Assembly: GCA_021201815.1 (NCBI GenBank)
Contig: JAJQEC010000066.1
Span: 64,385-128,384, forward strand
Length of the DNA stretch: 64,000 nt
Direction: 5' to 3'
DNA from: Candidatus Azobacteroides sp.
Lineage (GTDB): Bacteria > Bacteroidota > Bacteroidia > Bacteroidales > WRGA01
In this document: positions 1-9,962 of the stretch, piece after piece
Layout: the number at the start of each line of letters is the position of its first letter
Numbering within the stretch: the stretch's first letter is position 1
Position numbers and translations under genes: made by a program
Notes under the pieces: generated by a model
Seen by the model: only the letters and a program-made list of their open reading frames with translations
Told to the model about the DNA's origin: nothing
Databases searched by the model: none

Positions 1-1058
1 ACCGTCCAGCCATCATCCAGTATCACATATTCGATGTTATTTTCCGAGGCAAAATCGATATAGTACTTATAGGTTTGATTATTTACTCCTGTTTTGAAAT
101 CTACTCCACACAGATTGGAATTATTCCACCACTCCCAAGCTACTTTTCCCGGTTTAATCCAACCGATATCCGTTATCCGGGAGGGAGTGGCCAGCTTGTA
201 AACCATATCGTTATCTGCCAGCTCTTTGTCATTTTCAGCTACAATGACAATGCGCCAGGGGAATGTCGTATTCCCTTTGCATCGGGCAATATAATCACGT
301 CGTTCGGTAACCAGCATCTGCACCGGATTGTATTTATTTTGCTGTTCTTTATCCGGATACCCGGCGAATATCCCCTTCAGGGTAACCGATCCGTCCGGGT
401 TACAAAGAAACATACCGGGGTAACTGAAAAGGTCCGATTCGGCAATGGCTATTTTTTTGCCATTTTCCCTGTTGATAACGACAGGCGAAAAGGCCAGTTT
501 CTTTTTATCCCACCCTGTTACCTGTTGTTTGCTATATATATTTTCAAAACCATTACAGAATTGTTCTTCGTATGTACTTCCCTCACTCCTTACATAAGGG
601 ATAAAGGCTTCACTGTCGTATCCGAGATTGAAACTCGCTTCTTCATCCAATACTCTGAAATCTTTTTTTCCTGTTGTTACAAAACGGTAGGCCATGCCTT
701 CATTGTAGGCACGGAACCGGATTTCAAAATCGCCTTTGAATGCAAGGATTAACTCATTGTAATGGTCTGTAATCCGGGAACGCTTATAAAACGGAGCCCG
801 AATCTCCGTATTCACGGTGTTGGTTTTCTGCTTTTTTACGACAGGCCGGTGACCTAATACATTATCTTCCAGTATCAGGGATATAGGAGACGGATAAAGT
901 ACGGTATCCTGCTTGTGTTTCAGAAGATACGTTATGTTATCACCTACCGAGATCTCTACTACCAGGTTCTTATCCGGTGATGCAAGTTGAAATTTCTGTG
1001 CATGTACGAATAAAGGGAAAAATACAAATAGCAATAGGAATAGTTTTCTATTTTTCAT
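1..1058 (-). CDS. GH97 family glycoside hydrolase, N-terminal part (cut by window edge)
   Basis: The reading frame opens with ATG at 1056-1058 and runs without a stop to base 1, so the 3' part lies outside the window. About 352 residues are visible. They start with a hydrophobic signal peptide ending near FVHAQ, followed by the beta-sandwich N-terminal domain of GH97 (SPDKNLVVEIS near residue 25). The start of the (beta/alpha)8 catalytic domain follows (WEWWNNSNLCGVDF, then YVILDDGW at the edge). GH97 members are periplasmic alpha-glucosidases such as SusB (inverting) or alpha-galactosidases (retaining). The catalytic residues that separate them lie beyond the edge, so substrate cannot be decided. 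It is the last visible gene of PUL 1, 242 bp downstream of the broken GH92. An earlier ATG at 1064-1066 is in another frame and closes after five codons, so the start used here is preferred. Confidence 0.9.
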   Translation of the reverse strand, partial: MKNRKLFLLLFVFFPLFVHAQKFQLASPDKNLVVEISVGDNITYLLKHKQDTVLYPSPISLILEDNVLGHRPVVKKQKTNTVNTEIRAPFYKRSRITDHYNELILAFKGDFEIRFRAYNEGMAYRFVTTGKKDFRVLDEEASFNLGYDSEAFIPYVRSEGSTYEEQFCNGFENIYSKQQVTGWDKKKLAFSPVVINRENGKKIAIAESDLFSYPGMFLCNPDGSVTLKGIFAGYPDKEQQNKYNPVQMLVTERRDYIARCKGNTTFPWRIVIVAENDKELADNDMVYKLATPSRITDIGWIKPGKVAWEWWNNSNLCGVDFKTGVNNQTYKYYIDFASENNIEYVILDDGWT

Positions 1059-1300
1059 AGGTCATGTTTTTTTCTTACTGGTATTCCGGAATATTCCATG
1101 TTCTTTATTTCAGAAAACCTGTTATTAAATGTTATAATGTAATAATCAATTACTAGTGTATATATTCAAATGTATTTATGCAAAATAATGAATGACTACT
1201 ATCTACAAACTTCTCCATGTCTCTGTCAATGGCCCTGATCTCCAAATTGATGATTCCAATCATTATACAGCGAAATTAATTGGCACATTGGCACATTATT

Positions 1301-3487
1301 TCATTGGCACATTCCTCCATCTGTCATTTCAAATATCAATTCTCCTCCCTGCATGATATCTTTGTGAAGGATTCTGAAGTCGGTTATTTCCCTGCCATTC
1401 AGGGAAACAGATTTTACATATTTATTTTTTTCGCTCAGGTTATGAGCCCTTACAGTAAACGTTTTTTCTTCCGGAAGTGAGATCGTTACGTGGGGTACCT
1501 GCGGGGCACCTACTATATATTCCCCTCCGGCCGGGTTTACCGGGTAAAATCCCATGGCTGAGAATATGTATCAGGCCGACATCTGTCCGCAATCATCATT
1601 TCCACACAGGCCATCCGGTTGAGGGAGATAGAAACGGTCGAAAATCTCACGGATAATCTCCTGTGTTCTTTCTGGTTTATCCACATAATTATATAAGTAA
1701 GGAATATGGTGGCAGGGCTCATTTCCATGGGCATACTGACCGATTAATCCTGTCACGTCTAATACTTCTCCGGTTTCTTCAATCCCTGCTTCGGTCGTAA
1801 AGAGTGCGTCCAGTTTGGCGGCAAATGCTTCTTTTCCGCCTATTAATCCGATCAGGCCTTCTATGTCCTGCATCACATGCCAGGTATATTGCCATGCATT
1901 TGCTTCGGTAAAATCTCCTCCGATGGTTCCGAAATGTGACAAACGAAGAGGACTGAATGGAGTACGCCAATTGCCTTTTGAGTCTTTTCCCCGCATAAAG
2001 CCGGTGCTAGCATCAAACACATTTTTATAGAATTCCGAACGTTTCATGAAATACGCATAGTCTTCTTTTTTCCCTAAGGCTTCCGCCATCAGTGCCACAC
2101 AATAATCGTCGTATGCACTTTCGAGTGTACGGGATACGGATTCATTTTCAAGGATATCAAAAGGATAATAGCCGTATCTATTATAGGTTTCCCAATCGGA
2201 ATAAGGATGACTTACAGTAGAGGAAGATTTAATCGCTTCATACGCTTCCTCCGGGTCAAAGCCCCGGAATCCTTTCAGGTAGGCATCGACAATAACCGGT
2301 ATGGCATGATTCCCCAACATACAGAAGTTTTCTTTCCCCCATAAGGTCCAGATAGGTAAGTACCCCTGTGCTTTATGGTGGGCAAGCATTGTCAGGACAA
2401 AATCATCGACCATGTCAGGGTTGAGAATGGTATATAACGGATGTGCTGCCCTGTATGTGTCCCACAGGGAAAAGGTAGAATAGTAGTTTCCGGTGGGAGA
2501 AACGCCAATGCTATCGTTTGCCCCTCTGTATTTTCCGTCCGTACCGGCAATATTAGTGGGCTGAATATACAGATGGTAAAGAGAAGTGTAAAAATTCGTT
2601 TTTTGTGCTTCTGTTCCTTCTACTTTAACCCGGGAAAGAAGTTGATTCCACCGGATACGGGCATTATTTTTCACTGCAACGAAATCCCAGCCGGGATTTT
2701 CTTTGTTTAACGCATTGATAGCGTCCTCCGTACTAACGGTGGATAACCCTATTTTTATCTGCACGGCTTCTTTGTCTTTTGTTTCAAAGGCCAGGATAAG
2801 TCTTTTTGCGTTAGCGCCTTCTGCCGGTGGCAATTCTTCCGAAACGGTATAGGGTACATCGAATTTGATCACATAAAAGAACTGACGTTGTACCCACCCT
2901 TTCACTTCATTATGACCGGTGATGGTATATGCATCGGGCATGTCTATCCGGGCAGCTAAAACCCGGTCGGGAGCATTGGACAATCCTCTTTGCAGGTCGA
3001 GCAGCACACGGGCGTCGTTATCTCCGGAAAAGGCATACCGGTGAAAGGCGGTTCGTTCTGTGGCTGTTATTTCCACTTCTACCACGACATCCGTTAAAGA
3101 TACGGCATAGTAACCGGGTGTTGCCTGCTGTGATTCCCTATTATATGTGCTTTTATAGTGTCCGTCTATTTTACCTGCGGAAAACGGGAACAGAAAGATA
3201 TCCCCCAGATCGGGCACGCCTGTACCGTTCAAATGGGTTTGAGCAAATCCTTCGATAAAATCATCGTCATAATTATACCCCGAGCAATACCTCCAGGAAC
3301 CGATACCTGATTCGGGACCTGCCTGTATCAACCCGAAAGGGACACAGGCTCCCGGAAAGGTATGCCCGTTATCGGCGTTGCCGATAAACGGGTTTACATA
3401 CCGGCAGTAATCCGGTTCTTCCGGTTGGTTACCAGAACAGGATAATAGGAAAATGAAAACAGGAAATATCAATAATAGTTTCTCCAT
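1301..3487 (-). pseudogene. GH92 alpha-mannosidase interrupted by one in-frame TGA
   Basis: This is a GH92 exo-alpha-mannosidase lipoprotein (Ca2+-dependent, inverting) of 728 codons plus stop. The family landmarks are present: CRYVNPFIGN near the N-terminus, HLNGTGVPDLGD, GNEPCHHIPYLYNY and GNDDCGQMSA. Codon 639 (1571-1573) is TGA exactly where the family motif GQMSAWY has tryptophan (TGG). The same frame then continues with YIFSAMGFYPVNPAGG to a natural TGA at 1301-1303. The stop removes about 90 residues of the C-terminal beta-domain just after the catalytic Asp region. The start was set at 3487 (signal peptide MEKLLLIFPVFIFLLSC). A longer frame to 3526 only reads through a dispersed repeat. 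The C-terminal piece alone is an open frame from 1555. The product is probably inactive unless read through, or the base is a sequence error. Confidence 0.92.
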
Positions 3488-3507
3488 AATTTTTATGTTC
3501 AAGTTCA

Positions 3508-3555
3508 CCGTGGGTTGAGACGCCACGGCTAATGATGTGTCGCCACTCCGTGGCT
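3508..3555. repeat. Dispersed two-hairpin intergenic repeat, copy A
   Basis: The element holds CCGTGG (3508-3513) pairing with CCACGG (3523-3528), a 13-nt spacer, then GCCAC-tcc-GTGGC (3542-3554). Related copies lie at 11117, 13806, 32151 and 32329. It sits between the DUF3823 gene and GH92 and may fold in the PUL transcript. Confidence 0.8.
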
Positions 3556-3563
3556 ATTTTTCT

Positions 3564-4271
3564 TTATATGGTTATTCTTACAGGGGGTGCATAATTGTGC
3601 TTGGCTTCTGCCTGGGGAGCATCGATCAATGCGCCGATGATAAAATAATAGGGTTTGCCTTCTTCCAGTTCCGATGAATAGGAAGTAACATCCAGCCTGA
3701 TGGTGTATAGTTTATCTTCCGTGGGAACTTCATTGATAGTGGCTTCCACGAAATTCAGCTTTGAACCGTAGCCTACCGTAGCCTGCTGATGAAAGTATAG
3801 GCCTATGGTGGCTACATTATTCGGTACGGTAGTTTCCATATTGAAAGTGGCGGTGATGATGTTATCTTCTTTTTCTATCTTCGCATTTTTTATGCGGATA
3901 TAGGGAATGACTTCAAAATTTATCTCGGTATCTCCCTGAACCTTTACTTCTATAGGATCCATCGGGACAAAGTTTCCCCGCTGCAACTGCATGGTGTAGG
4001 TACCGGAAAACATCAGGTTGTTTCTGTAAGTACCGTCGTTTTTAATGATCTGGTACTGGGTAACCGGATTCTGAAATCCATGTTCTACATATTCGATTTG
4101 TGCTCCGGAGACAATGTCCTGCCTAACGAGTTCTTTGGTTTCCATATCATATATTCCGCCGTATATGGTAGCATCGGGTCCATCAAAATTATCCAGTTCA
4201 CAGGAATGAAATAACAGGGTACATATACCTGCAATCAACATATATATCTTTCTACTTCTCATGATTTTCAT
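3564..4271 (-). CDS. DUF3823-type SusD-associated surface lipoprotein
   Basis: The 235-residue protein has a lipoprotein signal with the lipobox cysteine at residue 24 (LLFHSCE). A DUF3823-like beta-rich body follows, beginning with DGPDATIYGGIYD and including a YRNNLMFSGTYTMQL strand pattern, and it ends with VRITI. DUF3823 proteins are encoded directly after susD in many PULs and are thought to sit at the outer membrane with SusC/SusD, probably as glycan-binding or SGBP-like partners. That role is inferred from position. The gene starts 11 bp after the susD stop, so it is co-translated or at least co-transcribed. An alternative ATG three codons in is possible. No catalytic motif is visible. 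Confidence 0.85.
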   Translation of the reverse strand: MKIMRSRKIYMLIAGICTLLFHSCELDNFDGPDATIYGGIYDMETKELVRQDIVSGAQIEYVEHGFQNPVTQYQIIKNDGTYRNNLMFSGTYTMQLQRGNFVPMDPIEVKVQGDTEINFEVIPYIRIKNAKIEKEDNIITATFNMETTVPNNVATIGLYFHQQATVGYGSKLNFVEATINEVPTEDKLYTIRLDVTSYSSELEEGKPYYFIIGALIDAPQAEAKHNYAPPVRITI

Positions 4272-4282
4272 TTTTAAACAAG

Positions 4283-6229
4283 TTAATACTGGGGATTCTG
4301 AATTAATCCGGACGATCCTATTCCCGGAATGGAACGGTAATACTGATAAGGAAGGAAGTTAACAGCATAGGCATACCTTATTCTGGTACGTACCATGATA
4401 TACTGCGGTTTATCTCCCCTCAAATCCAGTAACGGCATTAATCCCAAGCGCTGTTTTCCACCGTCAAATGCCTCGTGAAATTCTCTTCTTCTTATTAAGT
4501 CCCAGAAATGTTTATTCTCGAATGCTAGTTCCACCCGGCGTTCCCTTAATACATTCTCCAACGTAAGCGGTATTTCTGTCGTATGTCCGGCCCGGCGGCG
4601 GATGTCATTGATTGCTTTAGCAGCCTTAACCTGTGCATTGTCTGCCGTGTATCCGCTTTCCACGACTGCTTCGGCATAGTTGAGTAATACTTCTGCATAC
4701 CGCATATCGATATAATCGGTAATGGACTGGTTCCATGTAGGAGTAACATTTACTTTCTCGCTTAAAAACTTACGCATCAGAAAACCGGTACGTGTCATAT
4801 TCCCGAAACCATAGTTGCTGAAACCCGAATATTTCAATGCATTATCGGCACCATAGGTATAATACGTGAGGCCATTGTGTTCATACGAATCGTCAACATC
4901 CACGATGGCTTCTCCGGTAGGTTTCACAAGGCCGCCCTGTATAATAAGGGTCTCTCCTTTCCACACTCCGCCGGGATAATTTATCGAAGCAAAGAAACGG
5001 GCATCTTTATTCCGAAAGATTTCTTCCGGCGAATCGAATTTGCGGTAACTTCTCAGCCGGTGGTATCCGCCATTATCTATTTGTCCGTTTTCCAACGTGA
5101 TAATCGGAGCTGATTCCCCCGGTTTCGTGTAATCCTCATACATATCCACCAGGTCAAGCGTCGGATTAAACCGTCCGGGGTGAGGCCATGAGAAAGTGGT
5201 CTGGTTCGGGTTATACCAGATATCATAATTATGAGCCGTTCCCTGTCCGGGACGAACAAATCCTTTCAGGAAGATTGTTTCTTCACTGGCTACATAAGGA
5301 GTTTCGAATAGAGCCTGGTAATTTTCGGCAGCTTCTTTCGGATCGGCAGGTTCCGGCCGGTATAAGGAAAATTTTCCCGATGCCATGATTTCATGGGAAG
5401 CTTTTATACATTCGGAGTAATACCTGTCGGCTTCCGATTCATCAATCCCTACAAGTCCCTGGCTAACGGCCGTTCCCGAAAGGGTAGCGTTTTTCCAGTA
5501 TTTTGCCAGGGAAGCAGCATGTAAAGCCGCTCTTGATTTCAGGGCCAGCGCAGCCCATTTGGTTGCCCTTCTATCATAATTGCCCCAGGCAGAAGCATCT
5601 TCCGGCAGATTGGCGATGGCTTTATCACATTCTTCCAGGATAAAATCCCAGGTTTCTTTCTCCGTACTTCTCGGTACTTTCAGGTCATCTACTTTACCGG
5701 GTATGTATTCCTGAGTTTCTTTAATCAACGGAACACCCCCATATCGTTTTGCCAGACCGAAGTATAAATAGGCCCTTATAAAGGAAGATTCTCCGATAAG
5801 CAGTTTTCTTTCTTCGTCCGACACATTCAGGTGTGGGATTTCGTCAATCAGCAGGTTGACATCCCGATTTAATTCGTATCCTTCTGTCCACCATTGGAAA
5901 TCATTGGCTGTTACTCCGATATGCCAGTCCGAATGAACGCCGTCCAATGTATAGGTGTCCATAATGATTCCGTTGGTATTATAGTTCGCTTTATTGGTTA
6001 CGTTAAAGCCGAACTCATTGCTGTAGGGGCAATAATTAAAATCTTCTATCGGTAACTGATAATACAGATTCGCCATGTATTGTTTTACACCTTCCGGGTC
6101 TTTAAACAGGCGGTCTCCATCTATTTTATCTTTCGGATCCAGATCCAGCACATCCGTACATCCTGTAAAAGCCAACAATATGGTAAGGAAAAAAACGGAT
6201 ATATTTCTATTATTTTTATAATTTTTCAT
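4283..6229 (-). CDS. SusD/RagB family glycan-binding lipoprotein (PUL 1)
   Basis: The 648-residue SusD-like protein has its lipobox cysteine at residue 24 (AFTGCTDVLDLDP) and the usual DKIDGDRLFKDPEG start of the mature domain. The TPR-like helical core is present (SSFIRAYLYFGLAKRYGGVP). The RagB/SusD C-terminal signature is present too (MRYAEVLLNYAEA, NDIRRRAG, LRERRVELAFENKHFWDLIRR). SusD proteins form the lid of the SusC channel on the cell surface and present oligosaccharide to it. The gene lies 13 bp downstream of susC. It is longer than SusD of the starch system, mainly through insertions in the middle third, which is common in this family. The specific glycan cannot be read from the sequence. 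Confidence 0.95.
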   Translation of the reverse strand: MKNYKNNRNISVFFLTILLAFTGCTDVLDLDPKDKIDGDRLFKDPEGVKQYMANLYYQLPIEDFNYCPYSNEFGFNVTNKANYNTNGIIMDTYTLDGVHSDWHIGVTANDFQWWTEGYELNRDVNLLIDEIPHLNVSDEERKLLIGESSFIRAYLYFGLAKRYGGVPLIKETQEYIPGKVDDLKVPRSTEKETWDFILEECDKAIANLPEDASAWGNYDRRATKWAALALKSRAALHAASLAKYWKNATLSGTAVSQGLVGIDESEADRYYSECIKASHEIMASGKFSLYRPEPADPKEAAENYQALFETPYVASEETIFLKGFVRPGQGTAHNYDIWYNPNQTTFSWPHPGRFNPTLDLVDMYEDYTKPGESAPIITLENGQIDNGGYHRLRSYRKFDSPEEIFRNKDARFFASINYPGGVWKGETLIIQGGLVKPTGEAIVDVDDSYEHNGLTYYTYGADNALKYSGFSNYGFGNMTRTGFLMRKFLSEKVNVTPTWNQSITDYIDMRYAEVLLNYAEAVVESGYTADNAQVKAAKAINDIRRRAGHTTEIPLTLENVLRERRVELAFENKHFWDLIRRREFHEAFDGGKQRLGLMPLLDLRGDKPQYIMVRTRIRYAYAVNFLPYQYYRSIPGIGSSGLIQNPQY

Positions 6230-6242
6230 ACGGATAATATTC

Positions 6243-9200
6243 TTAGAATGTGAGGGTTACTCCAAAATTAAAACTCTTTGTCAACGGATAATTAAACCCG
6301 GCACTGTATGCTCCTTCGATTTTTTCAGGATCAAATGCCTTGACAAAAGAATCGGCAAAAGTGAAAAGGTTGTGTCCATTGGCATATATACGAAGGTTCT
6401 CGATGTAGAACTTTTTCACCAGATCGGCAGGAAGGGTATATCCTATTTCCACACTTTTCAGCCGGAGGTAAGAGGCATCTCTCCGAAAAGCAGCACTTTC
6501 TCTGTACATACCGGCTCCGTTATTGGATGTTCTGATAGAAGGCCAAGCGCCGGGAATCCATTCGCTGTTCAGGTCGTATGGGTCCGAAAGGTGCCACCTG
6601 TCATAAAAATAGGCCGGGGTGTTGGCGTTGAAGGCCAGCATGGATCCGTATACTTCCTGAAACCGCACGGTGTATTTAGCCGATCCCTGCAACAACGCAT
6701 TCAGGTCAAAGCCTTTGTATGCGGCATTGATGTTGATCCCATAATGCAGTTTCGGTTGTCCTCCCCAGAATAAAGGGACTTCGTCTTTTCCATCAATAAC
6801 TCCATCGCCATTGATGTCTTTAAATTTAAAGCTACCGGGCAACTGGCGGTTATTTCCATAATTTCCTGTTTCATGGAGGGCCGAATTATAAATATCTTCA
6901 TAGTTCAGGAACTGGCCTTCTATTTCGTATCCCCATAACACATCGCTCCACCGGTTAGACTGCATGTACCGCCATCTTTCGTAGCTGCTACCGAATTCGG
7001 ATTCTTCGACATAGCGGTTCATGGTACGGGCAAAGTTGAAGTTTACACTGATGCCATAGGAAAAGTCTCCGATTTTATTCTGGTGATTCACCATAAATTC
7101 GATTCCCCTTACCCTGTCGGTATTCAGGTTTTCCTCCGGGAGTTCTGCTCCGAAAGTATTGGGAAGAGAAACGTTCCGCCGGGAAAGCAAACCTTTTCTG
7201 TCGCGTTGGTATACATCAAATTCAATATTCAGGCGATTTTTGAAGAAACTGGCATCCAGTCCGATATCTGCGATAGTTGCGGTAAACCAGGTAAGATCCC
7301 TGTTGATAATGGCAGGAGAAGAAATTCCGGAAGTATAGGACCCATCACTGAATTCGTATCCGGTATTGCCTCCTACCGTGTACCCGGCTATATACTGGAA
7401 AGGATTTCCTGCATTTTCTCCTACTTTCCCGTAGGAAGCACGGAATTTTAAATTGTCCAGCCATGTCAGATTGTCTTTCATAAAATTTTCTTCCGAGATT
7501 CTCCATCCACCCGATACGACAGGAAAGAAATCCCACCTGTTATCCGGATGGTAGCGGTATGAACCATCATAGCGGAAGGCAAATTCCAGCAGGTATTTGC
7601 CGGCAAAGTCATAATTAAATCTGCCGACATAAGAGCGGTTTCCGGTTTCTTCTTCGTATCCGTCCGTTTCCTGGTTATCCTTACCGGCCTGATTGATCTG
7701 GTCATTGGTATAAAAGTCATACCGGCGTTGCAGCCAGGAATACCGCATGTTTGTTTTTGTCTGCTCATATACCAGGGTTACGCCTACATTATGGACATCA
7801 TTAAAGAGTGCTTTGTAGGAAGCCTGTGCCTGGAGTACCATTCTGTCATAATCGGTATTGCTGTTGGAGATACGGGCCGGTGTATTTTGTTGTTCTGCCT
7901 TATATTCCCCGGTTGCTTCATCGTAGGTATACAGGTTATAGGGTTTTACCAGGTTTTTCGCCAGGGAATTATTGCTGTCATAGGCAGCCGTTCCCTTAAG
8001 CTGAAGTCCCGGGAGGAAAGGAGCATCGTATGTAAGGCCCCATGAGGACTGGAAAGATTTGTTCTTTGAATCGTTGTAGCCGACTACATCCCGGTTCATA
8101 AGGGCAAGCGGATTATCAAACGTGGTTTTTGCCAGATAGTCCGGATTTCCGTTTGCATAAGGGGATTCCGTAGGAAGGGACATCTGTGCGGCTTTAAATA
8201 TCCAGTAAAACTCGCCCGGATTTTTCCTTGTATCGTATCTGCCCGATAAAAGGACATCTGCCGTCAGGTATTTACTTAATTTGGCTGAAAGGTTGCTTCT
8301 TACGGTATAGCGTTCATAATTGATATCATTGCTTTTCACTAATCCTTCTTCGTTGTAGTATCCGAAGCTGACAAAGTAATCGACCGCTTCATTTCCTCCT
8401 GAAACGGAGATGTTATGTTGTGTCTGGAGAGCGTGCTTCTTCATGACCAGATCGTACCAATCGGTACTTTCATACCCAGGCGCTCCCTGTTTCCATTTTT
8501 CGAGTTCTTCTTTTGTAATGGACGGAGGCAGCCCCATATTTGCATTCGCATCGGCGAGCATTTCCTGTAGCTGGGCGGCATTGGCCATTTTGGGAACATT
8601 TGTCGGGCTCTGGAACCCGACGCTTCCGTTATATACAAACTTAGGTGCACCTTTGAACCCTTTTTTGGTTGTCACGAGAATTACTCCGTTACCGGCATTA
8701 AATCCATAAATGGCAGCAGAGGCATCTTTCAGGATAGAGATGCTTTCTATGTCATTCGGGTCCAGCCGCTGGAATTCGGAAGCGCCGTCCCGTGCAATTC
8801 CGTCTATTACATATAACGGAGCACCGAAACCGCGGACATTGATATTGGTATTGAATTCTCCGGGCTCACCGGCCTGTTGCCGTATCTGTAACCCGGCCAC
8901 TTTTCCCTGTAGGCTCTGTGCCAGGCTGGAGTGGGTGGTAGTCATAATTTCATCAGACTTGATAGAGGAAATAGCACCGGTAAGGTTTCCGCGTTTCTGG
9001 GTTCCGTACCCTACCACGACTACTTCGTCCAGCAATTTGTTATCTTCTTCGAGGATAATTTCGAAAAAGGATTTTGCTCCGACCCGTACGTCTTTTGTCT
9101 GGTAGCCGATATAGGTTACTGTTAATACACTCTTATCGGATACAGATAAAGAGAAAGTACCGGACATATCCGTAAGGGCACCGTTGCCGGTTCCTTTTTC

Positions 9201-9668
9201 CACAATACTTACTCCGATCATAGGTTCCCCTTCTTCATCTTTTACGGTACCGGAGATGGTTTTTTTTTCGCCAAGTGTTTGTTGTCCCTGTGTAGTCATA
9301 TCTTTCCTGAAAAGGACGACCTGCCGGCCTGTAATTTCATATCCGACATTCGTAGAGGCAAACAACATTCCCAGAATGGTATCCAGGTTTTTATTCTCTG
9401 CCTTGATGCTTACTTTTCTGTCTACGTCTATTAATGTACTGTTATAGAGTAAATGAACATCCGATTTTTCTTCCAGGTAATTCAGGACCTGTTCTACAGT
9501 CACATTTTCCATATTCAACGAGATAGTTGTTTCCTGCGAAGATCCGGGTTGCTGTCCGAAGAGGTTGCAGACAAATCCTACCAGAAAGAGAGGGATAATT
9601 CTTATCCCGACAGGAAGTTTCAGGAACAGGCAATAGCACGTACTGCTGATTTTTTTGTTAGATTTCAT
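6243..9668 (-). CDS. SusC/RagA TonB-dependent transporter with STN signalling domain (PUL 1)
   Basis: This 1141-residue outer-membrane TonB-dependent transporter has, in order, a signal region, an STN domain at about residues 50-120 (VEQVLNYLEEKSDVHLLYN), a carboxypeptidase-regulatory-like beta-sandwich (ISGTVKDEEGEPMIGVSI), the SusC TonB-box region LLDEVVVVGYGTQ, a plug domain and a 22-strand barrel ending in an aromatic residue (GVTLTF). The STN domain is the periplasmic part that contacts a FecR anti-sigma factor in ferric-citrate-like trans-envelope signalling. A fecR gene lies directly upstream and an ECF sigma gene about 7 kb away on the other strand, which supports this type of control. 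The other SusC in the window lacks STN. A 294-bp gap with no recognised gene separates it from fecR. Confidence 0.96.
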   Translation of the reverse strand: MKSNKKISSTCYCLFLKLPVGIRIIPLFLVGFVCNLFGQQPGSSQETTISLNMENVTVEQVLNYLEEKSDVHLLYNSTLIDVDRKVSIKAENKNLDTILGMLFASTNVGYEITGRQVVLFRKDMTTQGQQTLGEKKTISGTVKDEEGEPMIGVSIVEKGTGNGALTDMSGTFSLSVSDKSVLTVTYIGYQTKDVRVGAKSFFEIILEEDNKLLDEVVVVGYGTQKRGNLTGAISSIKSDEIMTTTHSSLAQSLQGKVAGLQIRQQAGEPGEFNTNINVRGFGAPLYVIDGIARDGASEFQRLDPNDIESISILKDASAAIYGFNAGNGVILVTTKKGFKGAPKFVYNGSVGFQSPTNVPKMANAAQLQEMLADANANMGLPPSITKEELEKWKQGAPGYESTDWYDLVMKKHALQTQHNISVSGGNEAVDYFVSFGYYNEEGLVKSNDINYERYTVRSNLSAKLSKYLTADVLLSGRYDTRKNPGEFYWIFKAAQMSLPTESPYANGNPDYLAKTTFDNPLALMNRDVVGYNDSKNKSFQSSWGLTYDAPFLPGLQLKGTAAYDSNNSLAKNLVKPYNLYTYDEATGEYKAEQQNTPARISNSNTDYDRMVLQAQASYKALFNDVHNVGVTLVYEQTKTNMRYSWLQRRYDFYTNDQINQAGKDNQETDGYEEETGNRSYVGRFNYDFAGKYLLEFAFRYDGSYRYHPDNRWDFFPVVSGGWRISEENFMKDNLTWLDNLKFRASYGKVGENAGNPFQYIAGYTVGGNTGYEFSDGSYTSGISSPAIINRDLTWFTATIADIGLDASFFKNRLNIEFDVYQRDRKGLLSRRNVSLPNTFGAELPEENLNTDRVRGIEFMVNHQNKIGDFSYGISVNFNFARTMNRYVEESEFGSSYERWRYMQSNRWSDVLWGYEIEGQFLNYEDIYNSALHETGNYGNNRQLPGSFKFKDINGDGVIDGKDEVPLFWGGQPKLHYGININAAYKGFDLNALLQGSAKYTVRFQEVYGSMLAFNANTPAYFYDRWHLSDPYDLNSEWIPGAWPSIRTSNNGAGMYRESAAFRRDASYLRLKSVEIGYTLPADLVKKFYIENLRIYANGHNLFTFADSFVKAFDPEKIEGAYSAGFNYPLTKSFNFGVTLTF

Positions 9669-9962
9669 ATGTTATTTTTATTTTTACATTAAGGTCATAT
9701 GCAACTGGCATAGTTTAAAATAGCCTCCTATTATGATGGTGTAGATCATGTTTTTCCCCGTTTCGTGAGGAAGACCGTTGGTATAGACTTCGTTTCATAG
9801 GTTACATTTTCCGGGTAATTGAGTTAGCATCACTGAATGCATTCATCCGGATTAACAAGAAGAACGGAAATAGAATAAGGGGTTACTCCATTGTCCTTAT
9901 TATTGAATTTCAGCCTGATTTTTTGTGTATATGTTTCATTTTATTTTACTATTATATATGTG

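Noticed and set aside
75..752. 225-codon plus-strand frame at the window start
   Set aside because: The minus strand encodes a clear GH97 protein through the edge, so this is its shadow.
1280..1313. Triple TTGGCACATT run after the GH92 stop as an operator
   Set aside because: Three copies of a 10-mer overlap the gene end. It looks like local slippage, and no regulator or promoter is placed to use it.
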